The notes under the pieces were generated by a model. The model had not been told where the DNA came from. It ran no database searches and saw only the letters and a program-made list of their open reading frames with translations. 64,000 bases of DNA. Origin: Xiheibacterium sp038325765. GTDB lineage: Bacteria > Myxococcota_A > Polyangia > Nannocystales > Nannocystaceae. Both the position numbers and the translations under genes were made by a program. Location: the NCBI GenBank assembly GCA_038325765.1, contig JBBQJI010000012.1, positions 1 to 64,000 of the forward strand. Direction: 5' to 3'. Within the stretch, counting starts at the first letter, position 1. Each line of letters opens with the position of its first letter. Positions 47,672 to 55,882 of this stretch are shown here, one piece after another.

Positions 47672-49735
47672 ATGCATCGGTTGGTCCTGGCTTCCCTTCG
47701 CCCCTCTCTCAGCATCGTCGTGCCCGCCCTGCTCGTGACCGGTTGTCCCGACGACGGCACCTCGGCCGATGGCACCTCGACCGAGAGCTCGGGCGCCTCC
47801 GAGTCCCCCGAGGGCTCGTCGAGCGGTGTCGATCCCGACACCTCGGCTGGACCGAGCTCGACCACGGTCGATCCCGACTCGTCATCGTCGACCGATCCGG
47901 GCGAGTCCACCGGAGATCCGTGCGGGGACGGCGGCATCGACGGCGATGAAGAGTGCGACGGCGCCGAGCTCGTCGGCCGCAGCTGCGAGTCGCTGGGCTT
48001 TCCCGGCGGTCTGCTCACGTGCACGCCCGAGTGCACACTCGACACCTCTGAATGCCTGCCGTCGGTGTGCGGCGACGGCGAGATCCACGTGCCCGAAGAG
48101 TGCGACGGCGAGGCGTTGGACACCGAGGACTGTGTCAGCCAGGGCTTCGACGACGGCGAGCTCGGCTGCGACGTCGACTGCACGTTCGACACCTCGGCGT
48201 GCGTGACCTTCGGCTGCGGCAACGACGTGGTCGAGGGCGATGAACTCTGTGACGGCGCCGACCTCGACGGCGCGGACTGTGGCAGCCAAGGCCTCGACGG
48301 CGGCATCCTGGCGTGCGCCGCCAGCTGCCGCGCTTTCGACACCGCCGGCTGCTACGTCTGCGGCGACGGCGAGCTCAACGTGAACGAGGACTGCGAGGGC
48401 GACATCGGCGGGGCGACGTGTGTGGGCCTCGGCTTCGACGGTGGGGTGCTCGCGTGCGGGAACGACTGCCAGTACGACACCTCGGGCTGCTTCGGCTGCG
48501 GCGACGGTGTCCTCGGCGGCGACGAGATCTGCGACGGCTCCGACTTCGGCGCGTTGGGATGCACCTCGCAGGGCTTCGACGGTGGCGCGGCGACGTGCGC
48601 GGCCGACTGCGGCACGATCAGCTATGACAGCTGTTTCGGGCTGCACCAGTTCTGCAGCGATTCGGCGGCAGCGATCGGGCCTGCCGCCGGCACGCTGACG
48701 GTCGATACCATCGACGTCGCGGGCCTCGCCGGCTCCATCAGCGATGTCGACGTCATCGTCGACGGCACCCACACCGCCGTCGGCCACCTCGAGATGTCGG
48801 TGCGCTACGTGGAGACGGACACCGCAGTGGTCCTCGCCGACGAGCAGTGCGGCACCGCCGACAACTTCGACGCGACCTTCGATCAATCGGCCGCGGCGCC
48901 GCCGGCCTGCGGCGCGCCGGCGTTCTCCGGCAACGTGCTGCCGCTCGGCGATCTCGACGCGTTCGCCAGCGGAGAAACCGACGGCAACGGCACCTGGGAG
49001 CTCACGATCCTCGACCAGACCAACGGTGACGGCGGCACCTTGGCGCAGTGGTGCGTGGCCATCACGACAGCGGCGTCGAGCGGATCCCTGGTCACGGTTC
49101 GCACCGGCGACGGCATGCTCCGGGCCCTCGATCCCGAGACCCTCGAGTTCACGGACATCGGTCCGCTCGGAGTCGAGTTCGACTTCGGCGAGGTCGCCTG
49201 GGACGGCGCTTCCAACACGATGTGGATGATCGATGGTCGTCCACTCGAGGCGCTGTACACCGTCGACATCGCGACGGGCGCGGCCACGTTCGTCGGCCAG
49301 CACCTGGTCACCGACCTCTTCGGCCTCGCCGTCGACCCGACCTCCGGCGTGCTCTACGGCAGCTCGCTCGCCCCCAACGGGTTCCACGAGATGGATCGAG
49401 CGACGGGATCGGCGAGCTTCATCGGCAACCCGGGTATCAACGCCGACGGCCTGACCTACGACACCGCCCGCAACCAGATCGTCGCGCTCGAAGGTGGCCT
49501 CGGACGGATGTTCACGATCGACCCCGACACCGCCGTCACCAACGTGCTCTCGACCGAAGGCTTCGTGAACAACTGCGGCCTCGCCTACGAGCCGATCGGC
49601 GATCTGCTGTGGGCCATCGACTGGTCGGGTGAGGTGTACACCTACGATCCCAACGACGGGTACACGCGGACCCTGATGGCCTCCGTGGGCGAGGCCCACG
49701 ACGGACTGACCTTCGTGCCCGGCCTTCTGCAATGA
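47672..49735 (+). CDS. Large Cys-repeat, P-domain, propeller lipoprotein
   Basis: A 687-residue protein: lipobox leader (VVPALLVTGC), an S/T/D/E-rich stalk of about 65 residues, five tandem Cys-rich repeats of about 44 residues (CGDGEIHVPEECDGEA pattern, each ending with GFDGGxLxCxxxCxxDTSxC), then a proprotein-convertase-type P domain (GHLEMSVRYVETDTAVVL ... GTWELTILDQTNGDGG), and a beta-propeller of repeated DPETLEF-type strands. This is the layout of an extracellular binding protein or zymogen-like scaffold. It has no protease domain. It lies 87 bp from the divergent Tae4-like gene. Role in predation or adhesion is a guess. Confidence 0.85.
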   Translation: MHRLVLASLRPSLSIVVPALLVTGCPDDGTSADGTSTESSGASESPEGSSSGVDPDTSAGPSSTTVDPDSSSSTDPGESTGDPCGDGGIDGDEECDGAELVGRSCESLGFPGGLLTCTPECTLDTSECLPSVCGDGEIHVPEECDGEALDTEDCVSQGFDDGELGCDVDCTFDTSACVTFGCGNDVVEGDELCDGADLDGADCGSQGLDGGILACAASCRAFDTAGCYVCGDGELNVNEDCEGDIGGATCVGLGFDGGVLACGNDCQYDTSGCFGCGDGVLGGDEICDGSDFGALGCTSQGFDGGAATCAADCGTISYDSCFGLHQFCSDSAAAIGPAAGTLTVDTIDVAGLAGSISDVDVIVDGTHTAVGHLEMSVRYVETDTAVVLADEQCGTADNFDATFDQSAAAPPACGAPAFSGNVLPLGDLDAFASGETDGNGTWELTILDQTNGDGGTLAQWCVAITTAASSGSLVTVRTGDGMLRALDPETLEFTDIGPLGVEFDFGEVAWDGASNTMWMIDGRPLEALYTVDIATGAATFVGQHLVTDLFGLAVDPTSGVLYGSSLAPNGFHEMDRATGSASFIGNPGINADGLTYDTARNQIVALEGGLGRMFTIDPDTAVTNVLSTEGFVNNCGLAYEPIGDLLWAIDWSGEVYTYDPNDGYTRTLMASVGEAHDGLTFVPGLLQ

Positions 49736-49755
49736 CCGCGACGGCGGAGGGCGCA

Positions 49756-49786
49756 GCGCGTCGTGCGAAGATTCCGCACGACGCGC
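49756..49786. terminator. Perfect 12-bp hairpin between convergent genes
   Basis: GCGCGTCGTGCG pairs with CGCACGACGCGC across the 7-nt loop AAGATTC, midway in the 62-bp gap between the convergent stops at 49735 and 49798. It can act in both directions. Confidence 0.65.
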
Positions 49787-49797
49787 CGCTGTCGCCG

Positions 49798-49971
49798 TCA
49801 GCGTCCGCCGCAGCCGCAACCGCTCGGGCACTCGGGACCGCAGTCGCACGGATCGCACGGGCACGCGCAGTCGGCTTCGCTCTTGGGGCCGCAGCAGCCA
49901 GGTTCGCACTCGGTCGACGGGGTGGTGATGTCCTTGTCCATGCCCCGCCGACGCACGGGCATGCCGGGCAT
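49798..49971 (-). CDS. 57-residue, 11-cysteine metallothionein-like peptide
   Basis: A short gene starting at the ATG (49971) that overlaps the sigma-factor stop (TAATG). The product has 11 cysteines between residues 22 and 54, in CC, CxC and CxxC spacings (ECEPGCCGP; DCACPCDPCDCG; CGCGG at the end), no aromatic residues, and few hydrophobics. This is a metallothionein-like composition suited to chelating Cu, Zn or Cd. Coupled to a sigma factor whose own C-terminus is Cys-rich, it is probably the metal-buffering output or a feedback sink. Family not recognised; called by composition and context. Confidence 0.75.
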   Translation of the reverse strand: MPGMPVRRRGMDKDITTPSTECEPGCCGPKSEADCACPCDPCDCGPECPSGCGCGGR

Positions 49972-50537
49972 TACAGCGCCGCAGAGGGGTGGCAGCGGCA
50001 GTCCACGCAGCCGTGTTCAGCGCACGCGCCGCAGCACTCGACGACGGCGCGCCGCAGCCGCTCGCGGGCGCGGAACAGGCGGACGCCAGCGAGGTTCGCG
50101 GTGATTCCCTGCTCGGTGGCGAAGTCCTTCACGGCGACGCCCTCGAGGTCGATGCGGCGGATCGCGAGCGCATGGTCCGGCGGCAGCGCGTCGGCGAGCC
50201 CACCCAGGCACGCGCACACCCGCGCCCGATCGTCGGCCAGCGTCTCGTCCTCGACGCGCTCGACGGCGAGGGCATCGAGCGCGCGCGTCTTGGTGCCCTG
50301 ACGCCGCTGGTGGTCGATCACCGCGTTGCGCAGCATGCGATAGAACCACGCGACGACGCTCTCGGTGTCCTGCACCTGATCGATCCGCTCGAGCCCGCGC
50401 ACGAACGCCTGCTGCAGGATGTCCTCGGCGACGGCGCGGTCACCGACCTTGCGCTCGACGAACGCGAGGAAGCGTCCGCGGGCGGCGACCAGGGTGGCGA
50501 CGGCGGCGGGCTCGGACGATGCGGCGAACTCGGACAT
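49971..50537 (-). CDS. ECF sigma factor with Cys-rich C-terminus, CorE-like (ECF44 type)
   Basis: A 188-residue ECF sigma factor with sigma-2 (AEDILQQAFVRGLERI; NAVIDHQRRQ) and sigma-4 (EGVAVKDFATEQGITANLAGVRLFRARERLRR). It has a CxC pair at 108-110 in the linker and a C-terminal domain with Cys 168, 169, 172, His 175, Cys 177, 180, 182. This is the design of CorE-type factors, where Cu or Cd/Zn binding at these cysteines turns the factor on or off. I chose the ATG at 50537: the ATG at 50549 overlaps the hexamer TAGGAT (50548-50553). No anti-sigma gene is present, as expected for this type. The peptide above follows in the same operon, and the fds operon precedes it by 44 bp. Confidence 0.9.
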   Translation of the reverse strand: MSEFAASSEPAAVATLVAARGRFLAFVERKVGDRAVAEDILQQAFVRGLERIDQVQDTESVVAWFYRMLRNAVIDHQRRQGTKTRALDALAVERVEDETLADDRARVCACLGGLADALPPDHALAIRRIDLEGVAVKDFATEQGITANLAGVRLFRARERLRRAVVECCGACAEHGCVDCRCHPSAAL

Positions 50538-50581
50538 GGCGCGGAACATCCTAGCAGCGGATCCCCAGGGTGCATCCGCGC

Positions 50582-50827
50582 CTACGATCCCGATCCCGCC
50601 CCCGGCAGCAGCTGTTCGCGCCGCTCGCTCAACACGTCCCGCACCAACGGCAGCAACCCCTCGCCGCCCCCCTCATCCACCCACGCGAGCAGCTCGCGGC
50701 GCATCCGCGGATCCCAGAACCTCTGGAGGTGCCCCGCGACGCCGTCCATCGCGGCGGCCCGATCCGGATCCGCGTCGAAGTACGCGCCGATGTCGTTCGC
50801 CATCTTCGCCAGCTTCTCGACGTTCAT
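50582..50827 (-). CDS. fdsD: NAD-dependent formate dehydrogenase, delta subunit
   Basis: An 81-residue protein with the FdsD features KLAKMANDIGAYFDADPDRAAAM and HLQRFWDPRMRRELLAWV. FdsD is a small subunit of soluble, oxygen-tolerant FdsABG formate dehydrogenases and helps assembly or cofactor insertion. Its ATG overlaps the stop of fdsA (ATGA). The gene for FdsC/FdhD, needed to sulfurate the molybdenum cofactor, is not in this window. Confidence 0.9.
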   Translation of the reverse strand: MNVEKLAKMANDIGAYFDADPDRAAAMDGVAGHLQRFWDPRMRRELLAWVDEGGGEGLLPLVRDVLSERREQLLPGAGSGS

Positions 50828-53691
50828 TCCGCCGCCTCGCCGCCCGAGTCACCACCGACGCCACCGCCCGGCAGCAACCCCGTCTGCGCCCTGGCGGTGG
50901 CATCGAACTCGTGCTGCCACGTCGATCGCCCGCTCGCCTTTCGCACCTGCACCGCAGTCACCTTGTACTCCGGGCAGTTCGTCGCCCAATCGGAGTTCTC
51001 CGTGGTCACCACGTTCGCCCCCGACTCGGGGTGGTGGAAGGTCGTGTAGACCACACCCGGCTGCACCCGCTCGGTGAGTTCGGCACGCAGCACCGTCTCG
51101 CCGGCGCGGCTGGTGACCGCGACCAGATCGCCGGCACAGATCCCACGGAACTCCGCGTCATGCGGATGGATCTCGAGCAGATCCTCGGGGTGCCAGGTGA
51201 CGTTCGCGGTGCGCCGCGTCTGCGCACCCACGTTGTACTGGGTCAGAATCCGGCCCGTGGTCAGGATCAGCGGGAAGTCGCGGTTGGTGCGTTCGGTCGT
51301 GGGCACATACCGCGTGATCACGAACCGTCCCTTGCCGCGCACGAACTGTTGGGCGTGCATCACCGGCGTGCCCTCGGGCGCGGCGTCGTTGCACGGCCAC
51401 TGGATGCTCCCGAGCCGATCGAGTTTGGCGTAGTCGACCCCGCGGAACGTGGGCGTCAGCCGGGCGATCTCGTCCATGATCTCGGACGGGTGCGCATACG
51501 GCATCGACATGCCCATCGCCTCGCCCAAGCCCACGGTGATCTCCCAATCGGCGAGGCCGGCGACGGGCGGCATCACCTTGCGCACGCGGTTGATGCGGCG
51601 CTCGGCGTTGGTGAATGTCCCGTCCTTCTCGAGGAAGGTCGCGCCGGGGAAGAACACGTGGGCGTACTTCGCCGTCTCGACCAAGAACAGATCCTGGACG
51701 ATCACGCACTCCATCGCCGAGAGCGCCGCAAGCACGTGATGGGTGTCGGGATCCGACTGCGCGATGTCCTCGCCCTGCACGTAGAGCCCGCGGAAGCTGC
51801 CATCGAGGGCGGCGTCGAACATGTTGGGGATGCGCAGCCCCGGCTCGGGCTCGATCTCGACCCCCCACGCCGCGGCGAACAGCTCACGCACCGCTGGATC
51901 CGACACGTGGCGATAGCCAGGCAGCTCGTGGGGGAACGAGCCCATGTCGCACGAGCCCTGCACGTTGTTCTGCCCGCGCAGCGGGTTCACGCCGACGCCC
52001 GGCCGGCCGATGTTGCCCGTCGCCATCGCCAGGTTCGCGATGCCCATCACCATCGTCGATCCCTGGCTGTGCTCGGTGACGCCGAGGCCATAGTAAATCG
52101 CGCCGTTTCTCGCGCCGCCGAACAGTCGCGCCGCCGCCCGCAGCGTCGCCGCCGGCACGCCGGTGACCGACGCGAGCGCCTCGGGCGAGTTCTCGGGCAG
52201 GGCGATGAACGCCTTCCATTTGTCGTAATCGACCCGGTCGCAGCGAGCATCGACGTAGTCCTCGCGCACCATCCCTTCGGTCACGACGACGTGGGCGAGC
52301 GCGTTGATCACCGCGACGTTGGTGCCGGGTCGCAGCTGCAGATGGTAGTTGGCCGCGACGTGGGGCTGGCGCACCAGGTCGGTCTGCCGCGGATCGACGA
52401 CGATGAGCCCAGCGCCCTCGCGCAGCCGCTTCTTCATGCGCGACGCGAACACCGGATGGGCGTCGGTCGGGTTGGCGCCGATCACCATGACGACGTCGGC
52501 GTGCTCGATCGAGTCGAAGTCCTGGGTGCCGGCCGACGCGCCCAGCGTCGTCTTGAGCCCATAGCCGGTCGGCGAGTGGCAGACCCTGGCGCAGGTGTCG
52601 ACGTTGTTGTTGCCGAACACCGCGCGCACCAGCTTCTGGACCAGGTAAGTCTCCTCGTTGGTGCACCGCGACGAGGTGATGGCGCCGATCGATCCGGCGC
52701 CGTAGCTCCGCTGGATCCGCCGCAGCTCGCCAGCGGTATGGGCGAACGCCTCTGCCCACGACACCTCGCGCCACGGGTCGGTGATCTTCGCCCGGATCAT
52801 CGGCTTGGTGATGCGGTCGCGGTGCGTCGCATAGCCCCAGGCGAAGCGGCCCTTCACGCACGAGTGGCCGTGGTTGGCGCCGCCTCGCTTGTCGGGGACC
52901 ATGCGCACGACGACGTTGCCCTGCATCTCGGCGCGGAACGAGCAACCGACGCCGCAGTATGCACAGGTGGTCGCCACCACGTGGTCGGGCTGGCCGCGCG
53001 CTTCGATGGATTTCTCCATCAGCGTCGAGGTCGGGCACGCCTGCACGCACGCGCCACACGACACGCACTCGGAGCTCAGGAAGTCCGTGTTGCCCGGCGC
53101 GATCGTGGAGCCGAAGCCGCGGCCGACCACCGTGAGCGCGAAGGTGCCCTGCACCTCCTCGCACGCCCGCACGCACCGCGAGCACACGATGCACTTGGTG
53201 GCATCGAAGCTGAAGTACGGGTTGCTCTCGTCCTTGGGCGCCTGCAGGTGGTTCTCGCCGGCGTAGCCGTAGCGGACCTCGCGGAGCCCCACCGCACCCG
53301 CCATCTCCTGCAGCTCGCAATTGCCATTGGCCGGGCACGTGAGGCAGTCGAGCGGATGATCGGAGATGTACAGCTCCATCACGCCGCGGCGCAGCTGCGC
53401 GAGCTTGGGCGTCTGCGTGGTCACCTTCATGTCGGGCTCGACCAGCGTGGTGCACGAGGCCGGATAGCCGCGGCGGCCCTCGATCTGGACCAGGCACAGC
53501 CGGCACGACCCGAACGCCTCGAGCGAATCGGTCGCGCACAGCTTGGGCACGTTGACGCCGGCCTGCGCCGCCGCGCGCATGACCGAGGTGCCCTCGGGCA
53601 CGTTGACAGTGACGCCGTCGACGATCAAGCGCACGCGCTTGGTCGAGATGCGGACGGGCGTGCCCGGGTCGCGCTCGTGGATCGAGTACAT
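50824..53691 (-). CDS. fdsA: NAD-dependent formate dehydrogenase, alpha (molybdenum) subunit
   Basis: A 955-residue Mo- or W-bis-MGD enzyme that oxidises formate to CO2. The N-terminus holds a [2Fe-2S] domain (C52, C63, C66, C80), an HxxxC-type [4Fe-4S] (H112, C116, C119, C125), two ferredoxin-type [4Fe-4S] (from C167 and C209), and the cluster before the Mo domain (C243, C246, C250, C278). The catalytic ligand is C371, not selenocysteine, with H372 (RVCHSPT). The molybdopterin dinucleotide domain ends with the C-terminal barrel. Adjacent to fdsB with a 1-nt gap; operon fdsG-B-A-D. Confidence 0.96.
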   Translation of the reverse strand: MYSIHERDPGTPVRISTKRVRLIVDGVTVNVPEGTSVMRAAAQAGVNVPKLCATDSLEAFGSCRLCLVQIEGRRGYPASCTTLVEPDMKVTTQTPKLAQLRRGVMELYISDHPLDCLTCPANGNCELQEMAGAVGLREVRYGYAGENHLQAPKDESNPYFSFDATKCIVCSRCVRACEEVQGTFALTVVGRGFGSTIAPGNTDFLSSECVSCGACVQACPTSTLMEKSIEARGQPDHVVATTCAYCGVGCSFRAEMQGNVVVRMVPDKRGGANHGHSCVKGRFAWGYATHRDRITKPMIRAKITDPWREVSWAEAFAHTAGELRRIQRSYGAGSIGAITSSRCTNEETYLVQKLVRAVFGNNNVDTCARVCHSPTGYGLKTTLGASAGTQDFDSIEHADVVMVIGANPTDAHPVFASRMKKRLREGAGLIVVDPRQTDLVRQPHVAANYHLQLRPGTNVAVINALAHVVVTEGMVREDYVDARCDRVDYDKWKAFIALPENSPEALASVTGVPAATLRAAARLFGGARNGAIYYGLGVTEHSQGSTMVMGIANLAMATGNIGRPGVGVNPLRGQNNVQGSCDMGSFPHELPGYRHVSDPAVRELFAAAWGVEIEPEPGLRIPNMFDAALDGSFRGLYVQGEDIAQSDPDTHHVLAALSAMECVIVQDLFLVETAKYAHVFFPGATFLEKDGTFTNAERRINRVRKVMPPVAGLADWEITVGLGEAMGMSMPYAHPSEIMDEIARLTPTFRGVDYAKLDRLGSIQWPCNDAAPEGTPVMHAQQFVRGKGRFVITRYVPTTERTNRDFPLILTTGRILTQYNVGAQTRRTANVTWHPEDLLEIHPHDAEFRGICAGDLVAVTSRAGETVLRAELTERVQPGVVYTTFHHPESGANVVTTENSDWATNCPEYKVTAVQVRKASGRSTWQHEFDATARAQTGLLPGGGVGGDSGGEAAE

Positions 53692-53692
53692 G

Positions 53693-55291
53693 TCAGGGCC
53701 TCGTTGCTGGGGTCACGGGGGGGGGCACGGGGTGATGCGCGGCCCCTGTGGCGCCGTCGGTGATGCCGAAGTCGGCGGCGAAGTGGGTCAGAGCACTGCG
53801 CACGGGGTAAGGCGTCATCCCACCGAGGGCACACAGCGAGGCGTGCTCCATCGTCTCGCACAGATCGCGCAGCACCGCGAGCTGCAGTTGCGGCCGGTCG
53901 CGGGCGAGCAGGCGATCGATCACCTCGACACCGCGCGTCGAGCCGATGCGACACGGCGTGCACTTGCCACACGACTCGATGGCGCAGAACTCGAGGGCGT
54001 ACCGCGCCATCTTCGCCATGTCGACGGTGTCGTCGAACACCACGATACCGCCGTGACCCACGATCGCGCCGTTGGCGACGAACGCCTCGTAGTCCAGAGG
54101 CATGTCGAACTGCGACGCCGGGATATACGCGCCGAGCGGCCCGCCGACCTGTACCGCGCGGATCGGCCGACCCGACGCCGAGCCGCCGCCGTAGTCGTAG
54201 AGCAGCTCGCGCAGCGTGATCCCGAAGGCGCGCTCGACCAGGCCGCCGTGCTTGATGTTGCCGGCGAGCTGGAACGCGAGCGTGCCGTGCGAACGCCCCG
54301 CCCCGAAGTCGCGGTAGTACGCGGCGCCGCGGTCGAGGATGATCGGCACCGACGCGAAGGTGACGACGTTGTTGAGCGCGGTGGGCTTGCCCCACAGGCC
54401 GCGCACCGCCGGCACCGGCGGGCGGTAGCGGACGATGCCGCGGCGGCCCTCGAGGCTCTCGAGTAGCGCCGTCTCCTCGCCGCAGACGTAGCTGCCGGCG
54501 CCGATGCGGACCTCGAGCGTGAACGCGTGGCCCGAGCCGAGCACGTCGGCGCCGAGGATGCCGGCGGCCTCGGCCAGCGTGATCGCACCGCGGAGCACCT
54601 CGGCCGCATCGGGGTACTCCGAGCGCAGGTAGATGTAGCCGCGGCTCGCCCCCACCGCGAGGCCGGCGATGATCATGCCCTCGATCAGCACGAACGGATC
54701 GCCCTCCATCACCATGCGATCGGAGAACGTGCCCGAGTCGCCCTCGTCGGCGTTGCAGACCACGTACTTCTGCGCCGCAACGGTGGCCAGCACCGTGCGC
54801 CACTTGATGCCGGTGGGGAACGCCGCGCCGCCGCGGCCACGCAGGCCCGAGGCGAGGACCTCCTCGACGATCGCGGCGGGGGTGCGGCCCAGCGCCGCCC
54901 GCAGCCCACGCAGGCCGCCTGCGGCCTCGTACTCGCCCAGATTCAGCGGATCGATGAGCCCGACGCGGGCGAAGGTGAGGCGCTGCTGCCGGGCGAAGTA
55001 CGGGATCGACTCGGTCGGTCCGTGGCCCAGGGGATGCGCGCCGCCCCCGAGCATGCCGGCGTCCAGCAGCGCGGGCACGTCCTCGGGCGCGACCGGACCA
55101 TAGGCCACGCGCCCTTGCGCAGTGACGATCTCGACGAGCGGCTCGAGCCACAGCATGCCGCGGCTGCCGTTGCGGACGATGCGGACGTCGGCGCCGCGCG
55201 CCGCCGCCTGCTCGGCGATCGCGATCGCGACCTCGTCCGCACCGACCGATCGCGCCGATGCATCGCGGGGCACGTAGACGGTGACCGTCAT
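53693..55291 (-). CDS. fdsB: NAD-dependent formate dehydrogenase, beta (FMN/NAD) subunit
   Basis: A 532-residue NuoF-like flavoprotein. The N-terminal 115 residues are a thioredoxin-like extension (GMLWLEPLVEIVTAQGRVAYGPVAPEDV). The FMN/NADH region is GLRGRGGAAFPTGIKW with the following ADEGDSGTFSDR, and the [4Fe-4S] site is in ESCGKCTPCRIGS with a later Cys. It passes electrons from fdsA to NAD+. The ATG at 55291 overlaps the fdsG stop (ATGA). Confidence 0.96.
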   Translation of the reverse strand: MTVTVYVPRDASARSVGADEVAIAIAEQAAARGADVRIVRNGSRGMLWLEPLVEIVTAQGRVAYGPVAPEDVPALLDAGMLGGGAHPLGHGPTESIPYFARQQRLTFARVGLIDPLNLGEYEAAGGLRGLRAALGRTPAAIVEEVLASGLRGRGGAAFPTGIKWRTVLATVAAQKYVVCNADEGDSGTFSDRMVMEGDPFVLIEGMIIAGLAVGASRGYIYLRSEYPDAAEVLRGAITLAEAAGILGADVLGSGHAFTLEVRIGAGSYVCGEETALLESLEGRRGIVRYRPPVPAVRGLWGKPTALNNVVTFASVPIILDRGAAYYRDFGAGRSHGTLAFQLAGNIKHGGLVERAFGITLRELLYDYGGGSASGRPIRAVQVGGPLGAYIPASQFDMPLDYEAFVANGAIVGHGGIVVFDDTVDMAKMARYALEFCAIESCGKCTPCRIGSTRGVEVIDRLLARDRPQLQLAVLRDLCETMEHASLCALGGMTPYPVRSALTHFAADFGITDGATGAAHHPVPPPVTPATRP

Positions 55292-55767
55292 GCGTCGCCC
55301 TCCGCGAGCAGGCGAAAGAGCAGCGGAGCATCCACGCGCCCGTACATCCGACCGTCGATCGTGATCGCCGGCGCGCAGCCGCAGTTGCCCAGGCAGTAGA
55401 CGGGCTCGAGGGTGACCGCACCATCGTCGCGGGTCTGGTGGAAGTCGATGCCGAGCGCCGCCTTGGCATGGGCGGCCAGCGCATCGGCGCCCATCGCCTG
55501 GCAGGCTTCGGCCCGGCACAGCTTCACGATGCGACGTCCCGGCGGCTGGCGGCGGAAGTCGGGATAGAACGAGATCACGCCGACGATCTCGGCGCGCGAC
55601 AGATTGAGCGCCGACGCCACCGTTGGCACGATCGCATCGGGGATCCAGCCGAGTTCGGCCTGGATCGCGTGGAGCACCGGCAGCAGGCCACCGTCGAGCG
55701 CGCTGCAGTCGGCCAGGGCGCGCTGGGCGGCCCCGTGGACGTCGCCGCAATCGCCCGCCGCGCTCAT
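55288..55767 (-). CDS. fdsG: NAD-dependent formate dehydrogenase, gamma (2Fe-2S, NuoE-like) subunit
   Basis: A 159-residue thioredoxin-like [2Fe-2S] protein with ligand pairs CRAEAC (C-x4-C) and CLGNC (C-x3-C). First gene of the fds operon. The start could be ATG 55767 or the in-frame ATG at 55806; a TACGAT hexamer (minus strand, 55805-55810) overlaps the latter ATG, which favours 55767. Expected to be a part of the NAD-reducing module with FdsB. Confidence 0.9.
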   Translation of the reverse strand: MSAAGDCGDVHGAAQRALADCSALDGGLLPVLHAIQAELGWIPDAIVPTVASALNLSRAEIVGVISFYPDFRRQPPGRRIVKLCRAEACQAMGADALAAHAKAALGIDFHQTRDDGAVTLEPVYCLGNCGCAPAITIDGRMYGRVDAPLLFRLLAEGDA

Positions 55768-55882
55768 CGAATCCACCGCGATCTCGAGCTTCTGACCACG
55801 CGACATCGTACCGTGCGGCCCCGTCGCCGTCGACGTTCGCCAAGGGGCGCGCCGTTGCGCCCGCTGCCCGCGGCTGCCACCT

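Noticed and set aside
50419..53763. Frame of over 1,100 codons opposite fdsA
   Set aside because: Antisense shadow. The sense strand has a full formate dehydrogenase subunit.
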